DNA of 32,243 nucleotides from Phoronis ovalis (GCA_028565635.1 JAOXYB010024623.1:1-32243), one strand, 5' to 3'; counted from the stretch's first letter, positions 1-15,200 are shown. Made by a program: numbers and translations. Notes: generated by a model not told the origin, from the letters alone.

Positions 1-42
1 ATGGGATAAATTTACTGTCACAAAGTACAATAAAAAACTCAC

Positions 43-237
43 TATTTGATCTTTCAAGCTATCAGACATTCTTTTGAATTTGTCTTGATGCATTCTTTCA
101 TTCAATTTTACTTCTTCATGGATGATGCTTGCCTGTTCTTCATTAAGGAGAGCTTCTAGTTTCATCTGTTCACTCTGTAGCCTATCATCTATTGTGTCAA
201 TGCTATCAACTGGAGGAGGAAGTCCACCCTGTTCACA
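43..237 (-). CDS. E49: cytoplasmic tail, coiled coil; last exon in the window (phase 0-0)
   Basis: Acceptor AATTTCAG, donor GTGAGTTTT. Encodes CEQGGLPPPVDSIDTIDD, then LQSEQMKLEALLNEEQASII and MHQDKFKRMSDSLKDQI. No stop, so the gene continues below the window. An additional small exon in the 1.2-kb intron between E48 and E49 cannot be excluded. Confidence 0.82.
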
Positions 238-3200
238 CTGAAATTATTATTATTATAATTATATAACATATGGTTTTATAGTCAAAGATACTGGAGCCAA
301 ACAAAACAGTGATTTATATCATGGTTCAGGAGTAGTTACAGTAGGTTTCTGAGTTTTGCTCTCCCGTATATACAAAATACTGATTTGTGATGTGGTAAAA
401 TGACGTTAGAAATATCTGTTGTGACGGGACATTGAGGAGAGAAATGGGGGGTAGTAACTGTACCTCAAAGGAAATAAAATTGCCTTTTCTTGAATCGCAA
501 GTTCTAAATAGCTGCAATCACGGGACCCGACAATTAAATGACCCTTTCCCACGTGAAGAATAATAACTATTCATAAACAGGTTGTACACAGCCTGTCACA
601 GTCTACAGATAATTATATTGGATGGCCATTCACAATGGTTACAGCATACACCAGGAATCTGTGATGGATGGTTATTTATCATACTTTCATGCTGCAAGTA
701 CTATATCTGAGACGGAAATTGAGGGGGTGGTAGGAGAAAATATTCAACATCATTGCCCAGAAGTAAAAAAAATTATAATCTGGTTGCATAAACAAAATTA
801 TTGCATAAAGCAAGGAAATAAGAAATAAAAGGTTTATCACATTTCACGGAACGAAATAAGATCAAGTAAAACTCAATGAATCCCACCATACGAAAATAAA
901 ATATGATCCTTTCAAACATGTAGGAAAATAATTTTGCCCCCCTTTTTCCTCTAAATACATGCAAGTACTTGCATGAATAGCCTGAAAAGTCACTAAATGT
1001 GAAATTGTGGTCGTGTATGTATAACATTTCGCGTTGCATGAATGATCCTTACGGAATTCGGGATTCTGTGAAAACTTAGCGATTCTCCAACAGACTAAGC
1101 TGATGACGTCAGAAAAAGCTGAGTAACTGTCACAAACTAGTATTTAGTACTTTATCGGAAGACAGCATAACTCGGAAACCTACTGTAAAATTCTGTACTT
1201 GATTAGTACTTGTGCAAATTTAGAAAAAAAATAACCTATGCCAGAAAATGCTGAAGCCATCTGTTTCTCAGCTTTTACTGAATGATCTGTCAACTTGGGC
1301 CATTTCTCAGTGCACATTTTGTAAGTTCATCTATTATTTTTTAGCTGATATTTAGAATGATCGCTTAATCATAATGTAGCAATTTACATACTAGCACTTT
1401 TGTTTGTTACTAGATTTAAATTTCTATCATTAAAAAAAAAAAGATTAATCATTAGTAAGATCCAGTTATGAAATTCATCTAAAACCTCTAGTCTATGTTT
1501 TTCCCGAAGTTCATCCTCCTTCCTGTGTCTTCGTTCAGCAAGTTTGCGTTGCAATTCACTGAAAGCTCGGTCTTTCTCCATATCCTGTTTCTTCAAAGCT
1601 TCCTCAAGCTCCCTCTGGTGATTGGCCATGATTTCCTTAACTTCATTTTCTGTTAAGTCACCTACAAAAGTATAATGTACTTAGTTATGTTGATTTTAGT
1701 AGAATCATTTATTTTGTCGTTTTAAAATCATGGTGTTTTGTTATGAAACTACTATTCAATCTACACCAAAAACCTGGCTGAAGCTTAAAGGACAGTTGGG
1801 AGACTGCACCTCACAACTAAAAAAATTAAATACTTTGACTAAAATATAGTAACTTATTATACTTAAACTTAACAGACAACATCCCCTTCACTTATCATTA
1901 GCTTGTTAAATTATAAAATAATATGTTCCAAAGGTCACTTTATTAATTTCATACAATATCCCTTTTAGATCAAAATTAGCAGACAAACAAAACTAATGTA
2001 GAGGTACAAATATTTTCTGTCATGGAGCAAATCAGGAACATTCATATGTACCTTGTAATTTGAATGCAAGTTCGGTAGCTTTACTTTCAATTAACTTCCT
2101 CCTGTTGTCGTTAGCATTTCGAATAATGTTATCATAAGCTTTTTCTTCATCTCTATTTAATTCTCTTTCCAACTGCAGTTTTTCAGCATTTTGATGACGC
2201 AACAAGTCACTCTGCCCATGAGCCTATCAAAATTAGAAGTTATGTTAATGCCAGCCAAAGCAATGGGCGCCCTAAATATATTTTGAACTTTCTAATTTTT
2301 TAATGTTCCGCAGAAGGTTTATTGAAAACCAATAAGAAGTCATTATATGTAGTGATTGAACAGCAAGTAAAAGAAACATGTTATTCAAGTATTTCATAGG
2401 TTATGAGCATCCAGCAAATATGAATTGTTTTCTACAATATTAATTGCAAATCACACTTGAATCATTCCACAAATCAATCTTTAAAAACCTTGAAATACTT
2501 TATACTTTTAAATGCTGTTTTAAGCAGTTGATTTCTGTTTGTTACATTCTGATATAAAAGTTACCTGAGCTCCCGAAGGATGCTGAGCCATGCTAGGTAC
2601 TGTGCTTCTTGACACAGTTAATCCACTGACACCAGCTTGTTGGGCATTTCGAATCATTTCCTCTGTGATGTTAATGTTTCCAGTGGTTAAACGATCCAGG
2701 AGTATTCTTACAGCATCCATAAGTTCATTTTCACGTGAATTACCGCCTAAATTGTAACATGTCTAATAAGTTCCTACCCATGATTAGTAACCTTCAATAT
2801 GAGTTATACAGGCACAATGTATATGTGCAACCTTTAATATTAAGCTATAGTATATTAGACAACAAATTCTATTGGCACACTACAGTCAACATTCAAATTC
2901 ATCAGCATGTTACTTCCATTTTTTGAAGCTGAGTGCATTAAAAGTGGAAAAATGTAAGCAGTGACTTTCATATGGAACCTTCAGAAGGACTCTTTTTAAT
3001 TGAAGTTTTCCAAGTTTTGTCACTAACAAATAAAAATATAAATTTAAATAAAAAAACAAAATGTTTTTGTTAAATCTTTATAAACAAAACATGTAAAAAA
3101 ATATATTTTCTCAATAAATTTTAATTACAAATGATTTTTTGAAGAAAAGTTGCAGAACAATATAATAATAATTGAATGCTTTGAATTCTTCTCACATGTT

Positions 3201-6200
3201 CTTAAACATTCATTTGGTCTTAAAACTATAAAAGGTCATATTACTAATTACTCATACCTGCAAATTTGTATGTTTTGTGTACACCACCCATGTTAAGATT
3301 GGCATTCACCACTGTGGGGCCAGCAGATTGTTGCATTTGTTCTTGGTCCATACCATCACCTCTTTCCCGTCTCTCTCGTTCTGCTTCCTCTAGTTTAGAC
3401 ACATCCAAATTATTCAACATTCTCTTCAATTCTTCTGTTTGTCCACTCATGCGTTCATAGAAATCGCGTAAATCCTGTTCATGTTTCGCGAGTTGAGAAG
3501 CAAGATGTAAATTTTGATCCTCTAACTTGTCATACAGAACACGGACATTAAAGTCTTCCAAAACGGAACCATTCTTCCAGACAACAGCATCAGAGAGACC
3601 TGCACCTGCTTCTGCACCCTCAACACCTGGGCGAGGCCCAAGTAGATCCGGCTCCCTAAATGAAAAGTTGCTTTAACATGTTAACTTCCTAACATTTGAC
3701 ATGAAATATCAGATGTAACATCACAAGAAATCAAACAAACCCTGAACACCATACACATATACATTTATCTGCATGGAAGATTGAAAACTAGATCATTTCA
3801 GACTCTTTCAGTATAAATAGACACAAGAGCTTATTTTTATTAGAAGCTCTATCATAATAAATGTCACATGCATAAATGCGCACATCATTAAAATTTAATT
3901 TAAAAGTATAATACTATGCCAACAACTGGGAAAAGGCAATCAGTATAATACCAAATGTTACCTGTCCGGCCAGTGCTCATCATCATACATAATGTAATGC
4001 GGCATAGGAGGTGGTGCCCCCAAGCTGCGATATTTTGGTTTCCAGTGTTTCATTGGGTAGATTCCAGCATTACGAGGACGCCACACAATAATGGCTACTA
4101 CTAGTAAAATGACACAAGCAGCAAGGAATATCAACATGCCTAAAGAAATATAAAGCAACAACATAGTCATATCATACACCAAAATCAGCTTTCCTGTTCC
4201 ATAGTTTTCATTACAATAATATTCAATTGCTGCACTGTGAGAGTAGTAATTCCATTACCTATTATCAATCCCCAGTCTGGCGCTTCATTCTTTGTTTCTT
4301 GTTTCTTCACATTCAGGTTCACCAGATTGTTTGGAGAGGAAGGCTGAACTCTGGATGAATCTGTTGGACAAGCAGCTCCATAATCTTTTACAGTGATTAA
4401 AACCTCTCTGTGGGAGTAATAAGAGTAAAATGACAAACCACCAAAAATGCAAGTTCCAATTGATAAATAATGCTTCATTTTCTTTGGATTTCCACTAATG
4501 TCATTTTAATTATGTGTGAATATATCAACCAAATGAATCAAGAAAATCTTAAGCATAACTACGGATATGCATTCTTTAGCTGTTTTCTTAGAATCCCTAT
4601 AAAAACATCAACGTTCCTAATTTCAAAAACAGAACAAAACACTACAACCATTGGTGGTTCTGTTTATTGATCCAGTGTACATTATTTTTATTTATCATCT
4701 AGAGAAATTCAAAACTGATAATTCAAATACATCAAAAAAGACCCAGTAGCTCCCCTTTAGTAAATGAAGTACAAATTCAATTAAAACTAATTGAATTAAA
4801 AACCAACCTATCAGGTACTTGTGCATCAGCAAATACATAAGTTCCAGCATCTGTGAAGACATGAGCGAATGAATTAACTGTTAGGTTCGTCTCTGTGATG
4901 TAGTATTTCAGTTGGCGGAATGCACCATAATCAAAATTTGGATTAGTGTTATACAAATGATCCTTCTGGTACACAGGATAATGGCTTGTTGTTCGATCCG
5001 TTTCATTCACCCAAACACGGAATACGACAAGGTCATCAATTTCTAAGCACATGATCGGATTACGTATTTCTGGAGTGCCATCAGTGACGCTTGTGGTTGC
5101 CGCTAGTAAACGACGCCTCAGAGTGGCAGCATTGTCAAAGGAGAATGAAGCTAAGGGCTCTACAAAAAATTGATGCTTGGATTAATATTTGATATTCTAC
5201 AACAATAATAAAAAAATACTACTTTTGATTGCTTGCCTTTTTTATATGAAGACAAAAATCCCACAATGAATAATGTGCAATTTAACAAACATTTAGATAA
5301 CTTTACCAAATAATGTTGACGTCTGATTGAGATTAGTATAGATGACGCCAGTAGTTCTGTCTGGCCAGAAATTGCATACAAAAGTGTTCTTGGGACCAAC
5401 AGTTGTTGAGGCTGGTCCTATCACTCCTTGCAAAGTCTATAAAAAAACAAAATGCCTGATGTATTGAAAACCACATAGTCCGAAGAAAGGTATTCAATTT
5501 GAGATAGTTTTTACAGTTTCCAACATAACACAATTATTCCTTAATTGTTAATTTAAGACTAGGGTATACCATAGCAAAAATTGCAATGTATGAAGTCACA
5601 TATAAATACAAACTCTAATTATTAAAGTTTTGGACCCAAAAAATTGGCAAAAAGTACGATTGCTTTCTCCAAGTTGATAACTTTAGTCCATGTTTCTAAC
5701 GTTTGACCAAACAGGATAAAATTACTTTTTGTAATTTGCACGTATGAAGGTTTAAAAAATACCTTGACTGTGACTTGGCCAGATTGTGGATCAATCACTT
5801 TAGTCTGAACTGAACCATCCGCAGATAACTCTATGGTCATGGTCGGAGCCTCATTTTGGATACAGGCCTGATTGCAAATTTCTTCTGAAGCAGTGTAGCT
5901 ATTGCAAGCACACCTGACAGTGAAATTGTTAAAAATTAATTTTAAACAATCAACATTTTTCAAATATAAACAATCAATGAAGCTTTCAACGAAAGTTGGT
6001 TTCTTGACATTTTACCACAAAATGCACAAGAAAGTCAATGAGCCAGATGTGTATAGGTTTGCAGCCTAAGGCAAAAGCACTGTATTTTGAAGGTGGTGAA
6101 ATATTTTTTGTTATTGCTTTAAATAGGGCAAATTTTCGTATAAACTTGCTTTGTAAGTAAATACAAGCGAAAAAGCAATTTGGGTATCAAATCCTTATTT

Positions 6201-9200
6201 GATACTAATTTATAAATATTTACTGATTCAACAACCAAACTTTTACTTTGGAGATAAAGAAACCTTGAAGGTAAAAATCACCATAGCAGCTACAACGCTT
6301 ACCATTCTCAGAATCTCACGTTATCAGAGCTTAAATATATGTCCACATTTTTTGATTGGACAGCTTTGCAATATTAATTAACAATACCTATCCCACATAA
6401 ATGAATCTTTACTTGCAAATAAAGAATTGTCTCACAAATTAACATGCATGTCTTTGTTATATGCTCACCTTCCAAGGTCCACATCTAATGAGCCACCATC
6501 TTCACCACATGCAGCTGTACAGTCGTAATCCTCCGGATAGACACAAACCCTTGAGTTACCCAATCTTGTCTGAGCATAACTGCATCTATCATCTACTTGT
6601 GGTTGACAATCTAAATCACTGTTACCATCTGTTTCCTTTAAGTCAACTTCATTATAGAACACATAACCACTGAGACATGTACAAGATCCATCAGACACTT
6701 GAAATGAACGAAATCGACCAACACACGTACAAACTTCCGCTCCTTCAGTTGCAGCTGCAGAGCTTCCACAGGGTTTACAGGCTTTCTGGCCAAGAAGGTT
6801 ATTGTACGTATTATTGGGACATTTAGCACAGTCTTGATAGCTGACAGCTCGTAATCGATTACCATACATACCAGCAGGACAAGGCAGAGCTGCATGAGAT
6901 CCCATTGGACAGTAAGAACCTATTGGACATTCATTGGAGTCACCATGGCCAGTACCAGCAGGACAGAAATATCCTTCAGGACAGATCTCACATGTATGTC
7001 GCTCAGTATGATTTCCATATGTACCACCAGGGCATATGCGACAAGATTGTGTAGCATTGGTTCTTAGATATGAATGATTCATAGCTTGATATCCAAAAGG
7101 ACAATTACGCAGATGATCACTGCCTTCAGGACAGTAATAGGAATAATTGCACAACATAGGTGTTTCTGTTGCATTTGGACAGAAGTATCCAGCTGGACAG
7201 ATAGGTGGCATACCAGTCACTCCAGGGCAATAATGGCCGCCACGACAATCCACTTCAATAGGCGATCCTGCTGGGCATTCAAATGTCTCTCGACATGGTA
7301 TGCCAACAGTATTTTCAGTGTCGTTAGGACAGTAGAAACCATCGGGGCAAAGAGGACAGTCCTCTGGTACACTAGCACCAGGCAAAAATCGAAGTTGTCC
7401 AGCAGGACAAAGATATGGCTCTGATCCTATAGGACAGAAATAGGCTGGTGGACATAAACTTTCATTGTAATGTACCATTCCTGTAAACATCAAATTAAGT
7501 TTAAGTCAGCTATACAATGAATACCACTTATATATGGGCTCAAGAATACCATTACCGAGAGAAATGTTTACAAACTGTCATAATCAGAAGTATCAAGGTT
7601 TTCCATAATAAACTACGAGGGCTCCACTCTCATTCAAAAAACAAAAGAAACAGGGTTTTGTAAATATGCCAGGACTTGTATATGTTTCTACACATTTTTA
7701 ATTTTATATTAGTTCTTCCATACAAACATAGTATTTTTGCGATCTTATACAAATTAACCAAAATGATGCACACACCTGTCATATTGCACCAGAAACCACC
7801 GGGACAAGCATGACAATCTGTGATGGATTCAGCTCCACTGGTGTCACGGTAAGTCAATCGGGGACATTCAACAGGTCCAATGCCTTCTTCACAGTATTTA
7901 CCCGGAGGACACAGGTACTTGACAGGATCACCTTGAACAATAACATCTGTCAGTTTATCACTTTATTAGGAACTAAGATAAATACTCAAAACAAAACAAG
8001 ACTATTTTAAATATAAATAGAGAATTTATCAAAAATAGAGTAAATGTTTTTAAAACTTTCGGTCCGAATTGTCCCAAAAAATGGAACCTTTGGCATAATT
8101 ATGAAAAAGAGCCTGTATTCAATCCCAGACTAATCCTTGAATTATAATATTAATAATATTATATTCATCCAAAAACCATACTTTTAAATCTTACTTTCTT
8201 GTTATCACATGCCTACTAAAATTTACCTTCATGACACCAGAAACCAGGTGGACATAGCGCACAATCCGACACTTGACTTGCTCCTGTAGCATTTCGTAGC
8301 GTGTGCTCTGGACATGGAATTGGATCTAAAATTCCATCAGGACAGTATGATCCTGCAGGACATGGTCCCGCACACTCTGTATCCGTTGGACATGGATCTT
8401 GATCCGGATTAGCTGAAGGCGAATCACCACCAGGTGTAAACTCATCAGAGCCAGCCAAACAGAAATAACCAGCAGAACAGTTACCCTGGATTTGTCCACT
8501 CCTGAAAATAGGTAATTAGGTTTAGGTTTTGTTTTGTCACTTCTAAGTTTCCTTCTGGAATACTGTATATTTCTTACCCACTTGGAGTACTCATAAAGAA
8601 ACACTACATGGCAGTCACCGACATGGCCATGGCAACAAATATTCTGTTAACTTGAGACTTCGGTCACTGAATACAGCCAACATGGCAGCCTCATGACATA
8701 AAAAACATGGTGGTGAACACATGCCTTTGGCACACAAAAGTTAAGCTGTTTATACCCTACCTGCAAAACAGCCCTGTAGGACAGGGCAGGCATTCGCTGG
8801 CAGACTCCAATTCGTATGTGAAATTATTTGTATGAGTACCATTAGGGCACATCACTGGATATACAGTAGCTACAAAATTGGGAAAAATATGAAGTATTCT
8901 TCAACATCTTGTTTAGATAAAATAAGCACTCTTTGAAAAAAGACAATGTATTTAAAGCATGCAATGATGGAAAAGAATTCTACCAGTATGACAAATACTA
9001 TTCCACACCTCCAACTATTTATACTTACATAATGGGCAATAATGGAATGGAGGACACGAGATAGGATCTGGATCAATGGTACTCTGGCAGTAATATCCTG
9101 CTGGGCATGGTATACAGGCTGGTTGACCTGCATTCGGTTGACTCTGACCAATCGGACACAATAATGGTGCAGGGCTTCCTTCTGGACAATAATAGCCAGC

Positions 9201-12200
9201 TGGACATAAGAATTCTACAGGATTTGCTGCAATAGTAGTGTCGTTAGATGGACAGTAGAATCCTGGGGCACAAGGCCCGGTTGGACTACTTAATCCAGAG
9301 GTCTCACAGTAGTAGCCACCTGTACATGGCAGACAATCACTTTCAGCTGAGCCCCCTAAAAACAAATGAGGAAGGAACTAGATGAGTATTGTAAAAACTC
9401 ATGCAAGATCAGGGAAATTCAATACATTTTAAACTACAGTGTTATATAATAATGTAACATAAACACAATCAAAACATAATGGCTGCATCCTTCAGCAGTG
9501 ATGTTACTTTTGAGTCTGAACAAGACAGGGTCTTGTTCAGCCACAAAAGATGCTTTAATATTTAATTATTTGAATTATCTCCACACACACTGTCTTTCAC
9601 TCTATAATGTTTGCTGCTGCTCACAATAAGCATTACCTGCATATTAATTGACATATTCATATACATGTAAGAACTGATACTGACCTGATACATTCCTGAG
9701 TGTTCCAGCAGGGCACTGAATAGGAGCTGGTATACCTTCTGGACAGTAGTTACCAGATGGACAAGGGCCATTCTCTGGATATGCAACGGTTGGTGTAGGA
9801 ACTCTATCCCATGCGCCTCCTTGACAATAGTACCCTGGTTCACAAAGTCCTACATAATAGAAGCAGTAAGATTAACTTTCAGATTTCCTGATTTTAACAT
9901 ACTAAATGTGTTTTTAATACAATACGCTATTCAATTTACCATTAGAGATGGAGCCAACACTGAGCTTAACTTAATAGCACTTCCTGGTACAATTCTGTTC
10001 TAACCGAGTTGTCAGCAATATTAGTACATTTGTGTTGATGAATGATCACAGGCTCCCTGTACAGACTAGTATGTGTGTGTGTGTGTATGTATATAATTAT
10101 ATAATTATGTATATGTGTATATGTATGTGTATGTGTACATGTATATGTGTATATGTATATGTGTATGTGTATATGTATATGTATATGTGTATTTATATAA
10201 TTATGTATATGTGTATGTGTATATGTGTATGTGTATGTGTATATGTGATGTGCATATATATATATATGTGTGTATGTGTGTGTGTGTGTGTATAAATATA
10301 TGTATGTGTGCACACACACATATGTATATACACACATATAATTATATACACACACATATAATATACATGAATTTCAAACTTTGCAGTTCAGACGGATATC
10401 AGGTACTATATGATACAGAAATATGACATACAATTACATCTATCTATACAAAAAGAAACTTAGTTTTTGGTTCACTTAAAAAAAATTAAAAAATTGTGCA
10501 GCATAATGGACCAAAAAAACTGGCAAAATCACAGTAACCAAGCAAGTGGACATAACCTAATTTCTTCCATTAAAATATTCTCATATTGACATCAGTAAAA
10601 GTGAGTAAATTATAATAAGCTACCAACCATATGTAAGCAACCAACCTGTTGGATAAGTATTTCCACTTCCCTGACAGTACTTTCCGGCACTGCAGTTGGC
10701 ACACTGTGATTCCTCACTCAATCCAGTGCCATTGTTGAATGTACCCTGAAGACATGGTTGTGGGGGCAGGCCAGCTGGACAGTAAGATCCTAAAGACAAA
10801 AAAGGTTATGTAATATAAACACATAACGTTTGTTGAATGAATGTATAGTTGCATTTTAAAACATTTTTACTTTAGTTGTGGTATTATATCAACAGCATTT
10901 TTATCAGAGTATTTGAATACCTGTAGCAAAAATCTTACGATTTGCAGTAATATTGCAATGATGCATCAGCTTCCTTCGCTTAATGATAACAGCTTTTACT
11001 TCCTCCATTAGTGCATAATCGCAGGGTCGGTAACCATAAAAGTTGAGTTCTTGTAGTAAGAACAAAGCTGCCACTTTGCAGTATATTAGAAATTGTTACA
11101 ATTCAAATGGTTCAGATCCTTCACTTACTATACATTGTATATTAATTATTTATTTATTTTCTTATTTATTTTATCACTTGAACTAACAGAGCAGATTTAC
11201 ACAGCATTTCATGAAATAGTACTAAAAATAATATAATCCTGGACTCACCCTCTCTACAGTCTACGGGGTTTGTCATATTCATAACATGGCACATACTACC
11301 AGCAGGACATGTAAGGCATTCACTTTGTGCCATATTTGATTGGTATGTTCCAATTTCACATCCTAGCTCAATCACAGATCCTTCTGGGCAGTAATGGCCT
11401 CGTGGACACTCATATCCCATATGCATGTTGGATGAATGTGTGCCAGGAGTTCCTGTGGAACTTCCACCAGTGCATACGTAACTGTTAACGGACATAATTT
11501 AGCCACATGTAATTATCATGAAAAAATATCAAGCAACAGCTACAGGTAAAACGTCTTGAAATGAAACTGACTATGCTTGTTCAGCCATATCAGTTGCATC
11601 CCACACACAATGCATGATGGAGTAAAAGCATTTTACCACCCATCTTCTAGTTATTACCTAGCTGTACTTAAAAGGACTATTCATTCAATGTATGTCATAC
11701 TACAAGAGGTGCCAATAAGAGTAAGCAGCTTGGGAAAGCTTTTCATCAGCTCTATGTGACAACAGAGGCACTGAGAGTCAGTGAATATATTTAATAAATT
11801 TTGAGATTTATAACTTTGCCTAGTGAACTATTATATTGAATAATTGCACTGGATGACTATTCTTAATACAGCAGACATACTAATGTGTAGGAAACAATAA
11901 TCCACTACAATAGCAATTGGTACACCCATGTGCACAGAATGGCGAAAACACTTTTTTTCTTGGTTAATATTGCATAAAACAAAACAAAAAAATCTTACAC
12001 CATAACAAAACAACAAAAGACGAGTGATTTTTGCAATGTGGAACTTTATACCTACCCAGCGTCACAAAGTGAACAATGCTGACTGAATATCCCAGAATTC
12101 ATGGTTTTTATTAAACATATCGCAAACAAAATAGAGCACAAGAAAACAAGATAGAAAGTACCTCGATTTCTGATCCACAATGTATAATGAGGGTGCATTT

Positions 12201-15200
12201 CAATGTAGCTAGATATGTCACCAAACAAGTGCTCAACACTATACAGTTATGTAATGGCATTGCAATGAGCATGCTTCACCCTGTGGAGACGGTACGGTCA
12301 AGTTTTCACAAAAGCATGGATGAAAACTCTAAGAAACGATAGCCCAGGACAGACTACTGGTTATTTAAGTTAATTGAGGTATGTTCTTGCTGGTATTATA
12401 AGTAACAGGCAATTATTCTTCAAAATTTATTACCAAAATGGAATAAAAAAGAGTGTATGTTGTGGTCTAGGAGATGTCAGTAGGTCAGTGGTCTATACTG
12501 TTTCTCAGTTTATCTAGCTAGATTGCCACGCCTCTCTCATTATCCATTTTGACTTGTAACAGATTATAACTGATATAACTATTTTAAATGAAATAAATAT
12601 ATAGCATTGCAATGCTTTGTATTTTCTGTTCGTGTACTTAACCTCATTTATGCTGAAATGTAAGACAACTTTACAAAGCTAAACCAAATGAATCTTTAAA
12701 TTGTTTAAATTTTACATTTATTACAGAAAGTTTAATCTTTGTGAGAAAAATGGTACTACCTGAAAAGTTAATATACAGGTGCCCTTATTATATTTTCTTC
12801 CCTATTTGGTAGTGTTATGGTGTCATAGCTGAATTGGCCAGTCAGATACAACTGTGCTACTGTCTTCTTATTTGGAAGATAGTAAGGAAGAATCTTATTC
12901 TACTACATTAAACAAAAGTATCTTACCCTGGATCACACTTGATTGCACGCCATATTTCTGTGAATGCCAGCTCATTGCAGTAGTGACCAGGTGGGCACAA
13001 TTCACATTCACTCACATTCCTCAAGCCAACATTAATAGAATACGCTCCTACAGGACACGGTACAGGGTATTCTGTACCATTGACACAATATGATCCCATA
13101 GGACAAATGTCATTGCCAGTGAATGAAGCGTTGTAACTCTGATTAACCTGTAAGAAAAAGCACACACTTTTTGATGAACTTAATGGCATAGGAATTAAAA
13201 TTTGATTTGGAAATTGATTCCAACGTCAAACACTTGAATATATGGTGTTTTAATTGTTAAATAGAGGTAAAATTTATCAACTTAAATGCATTTATTTAAT
13301 GATAAATAATGTAAACTAAGATGATGTAGCATAGCTTAGGATGATGGTTTTTCCAAATTTTTAGTCTAGAGTATGATAAATCACTAAATTGACAATTAAA
13401 TTGATAAAATCATTAAATATTTTAATGAAAGTTTCTTATTTTATTACCAGGTGATTGACAGGTGTTGGTGAAGCTGCACCTCCTGTACAATAATAGCCAG
13501 CGAAGCACTCTCCAGTAGGGGATGACAAACCATCAGTCTCACAATACATTCCTGATGTACACGCTGTGCAATTCTCTTCACTCACAAGATTGGTATTGGG
13601 TGCATATGTACCAGCAGGACATGGATAGGTTGTAGCAAGACCAGTAGCCAATGGACAATAGTGACCAACTGGACAATCATCAGGAACTACTACAGGATTA
13701 CCTGGAAATATTATTACATTCAACTCTTAGTATTACACGAGTAGCACAGAATCTGTGGTAGAAGGCAGTAACAGGCAACACAACTGTGCTTCTGTGAAGC
13801 GTCATATCTCCATGTCTACCATTTCCACAATGATATTGTCTACAACATGTCACTACTTTCTGTGCTTTTTAATAAATTGTATTCTTTATGGCGGCTTGAA
13901 TCTAAAAAGGGAGACACTAGCTAGATACTAGGCAAATTGATAAACATTGTAGAATTAAGTAGTATGAATGATTTCAGTGTGCTTCTACAAAAAAAAAAGC
14001 TGTACAAATTATGGTATTGCAACATAATAAATCTAATGAGATGATGTTATAAGTAAGTATTATGGATTGAACTATGTACTGATTTTATTAACCAAAGTTA
14101 CATAAAAGAATATTGCTCATTTTTGATTATCATAACAGTCAGATGGTACTGTAGCCACAAAGCAAAGTAAATGAACACTGCTCAGTATATAACTAAATCA
14201 AAACTTTTACAAAAATGAACTCCGTCTAAAAATGTTTACCCAGTTAAAACTATCACATACTGTAGCAATGTTTAATTGGAAAGGTACTACATGTACATAT
14301 ATCAAGGTGCAAGCCACAAAAGTTTGATGCATGCAAGAGCAAAATTATCAAACTAACAACACATGTGACACAACATGCAGTAGCAGTGGGTGCATGCAAG
14401 ACATTGTGTGTAGACACATACAATATACATTACAAACAATGCTGAGAAAAAAGTATTAACTAGCTATTAACATTAATTATTAAGGACAAATAATTATGTA
14501 ACTGAAAGTGAACGAGTGCAAATTCCTTTCACAAAATACTGAAACGTGCAAATTACCATTAATATAAGTGACATTTCCTGAAATAAAACATATTTTGTCA
14601 TTTACAAGTTATAACAGACCTGCTACAGAAAAACTTTCTATTGGAAATTTTTAAAACAGCTTAATTATGACATCTAAAGACACTGCATTCTAAGATGTCA
14701 AATAGAAATATGATTACCAGAATGCTAAGAGAAATATGTAGAGAAATTCCTACAAATAAATATTAATATTCACAAACATATAGATTCACAGGTAAATATA
14801 TTACAGAAGATGAAAGGAGTTTTAATGAGAAATGACTATGATGATGTCTTAACATGAATACCTCCATATGGATCACAGAAATATCCCTCAGGACAGGGAT
14901 CACATGATGACTGGGTGGTATCATGTTGATAGGTTCCGTTAGAACATAATGCAGGTACGACTGAGCCGACTTCACAGTAATGTCCAGGCCAACATTCTAA
15001 ACCAGACGGTGTAGCCGTGTCTTGTCCACCAGGGCAGTAGAAACCAGCAAAGCAATAATCTGTAGGTGCAACATTGCCATCGCCTACAATATATCAAAGG
15101 TTACAATTAGGTTTTACAGCAAAATTCAGAAGTTTAAGTGGAATACATACCGCTAAAAAAATATATATTTATTAATTTTCCATAATGATAACTTTAATAA

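Noticed and set aside
622-828. Plus-strand frame of 68 codons in the first large intron
   Set aside because: No recognisable domain, no neighbour or splice support; length is expected by chance.
5622-5762. Extension of E40 past its donor to a stop
   Set aside because: Splicing at 5763 joins E41 in frame and continues to the membrane helix; the extension has no cysteine pattern.
6461-7424. Plus-strand open frames opposite E39 (6461-6673, 7074-7424)
   Set aside because: They are antisense shadows of the long Cys-rich exon; no start context, domain or splice support.
9562-9843. Long frame overlapping E34
   Set aside because: Wrong frame; the phase-matched frame gives EPGYYCQGG and CPSGNYCPEG.
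10032-10426. Open frames rich in Tyr/Val/Cys/Met or His/Thr/Ile on both strands
   Set aside because: Pure microsatellite translation.
14763-14975. Long frame overlapping E29
   Set aside because: Out of frame with both neighbours; the correct frame gives canonical CPGGQDTA and CPEGYFC motifs.
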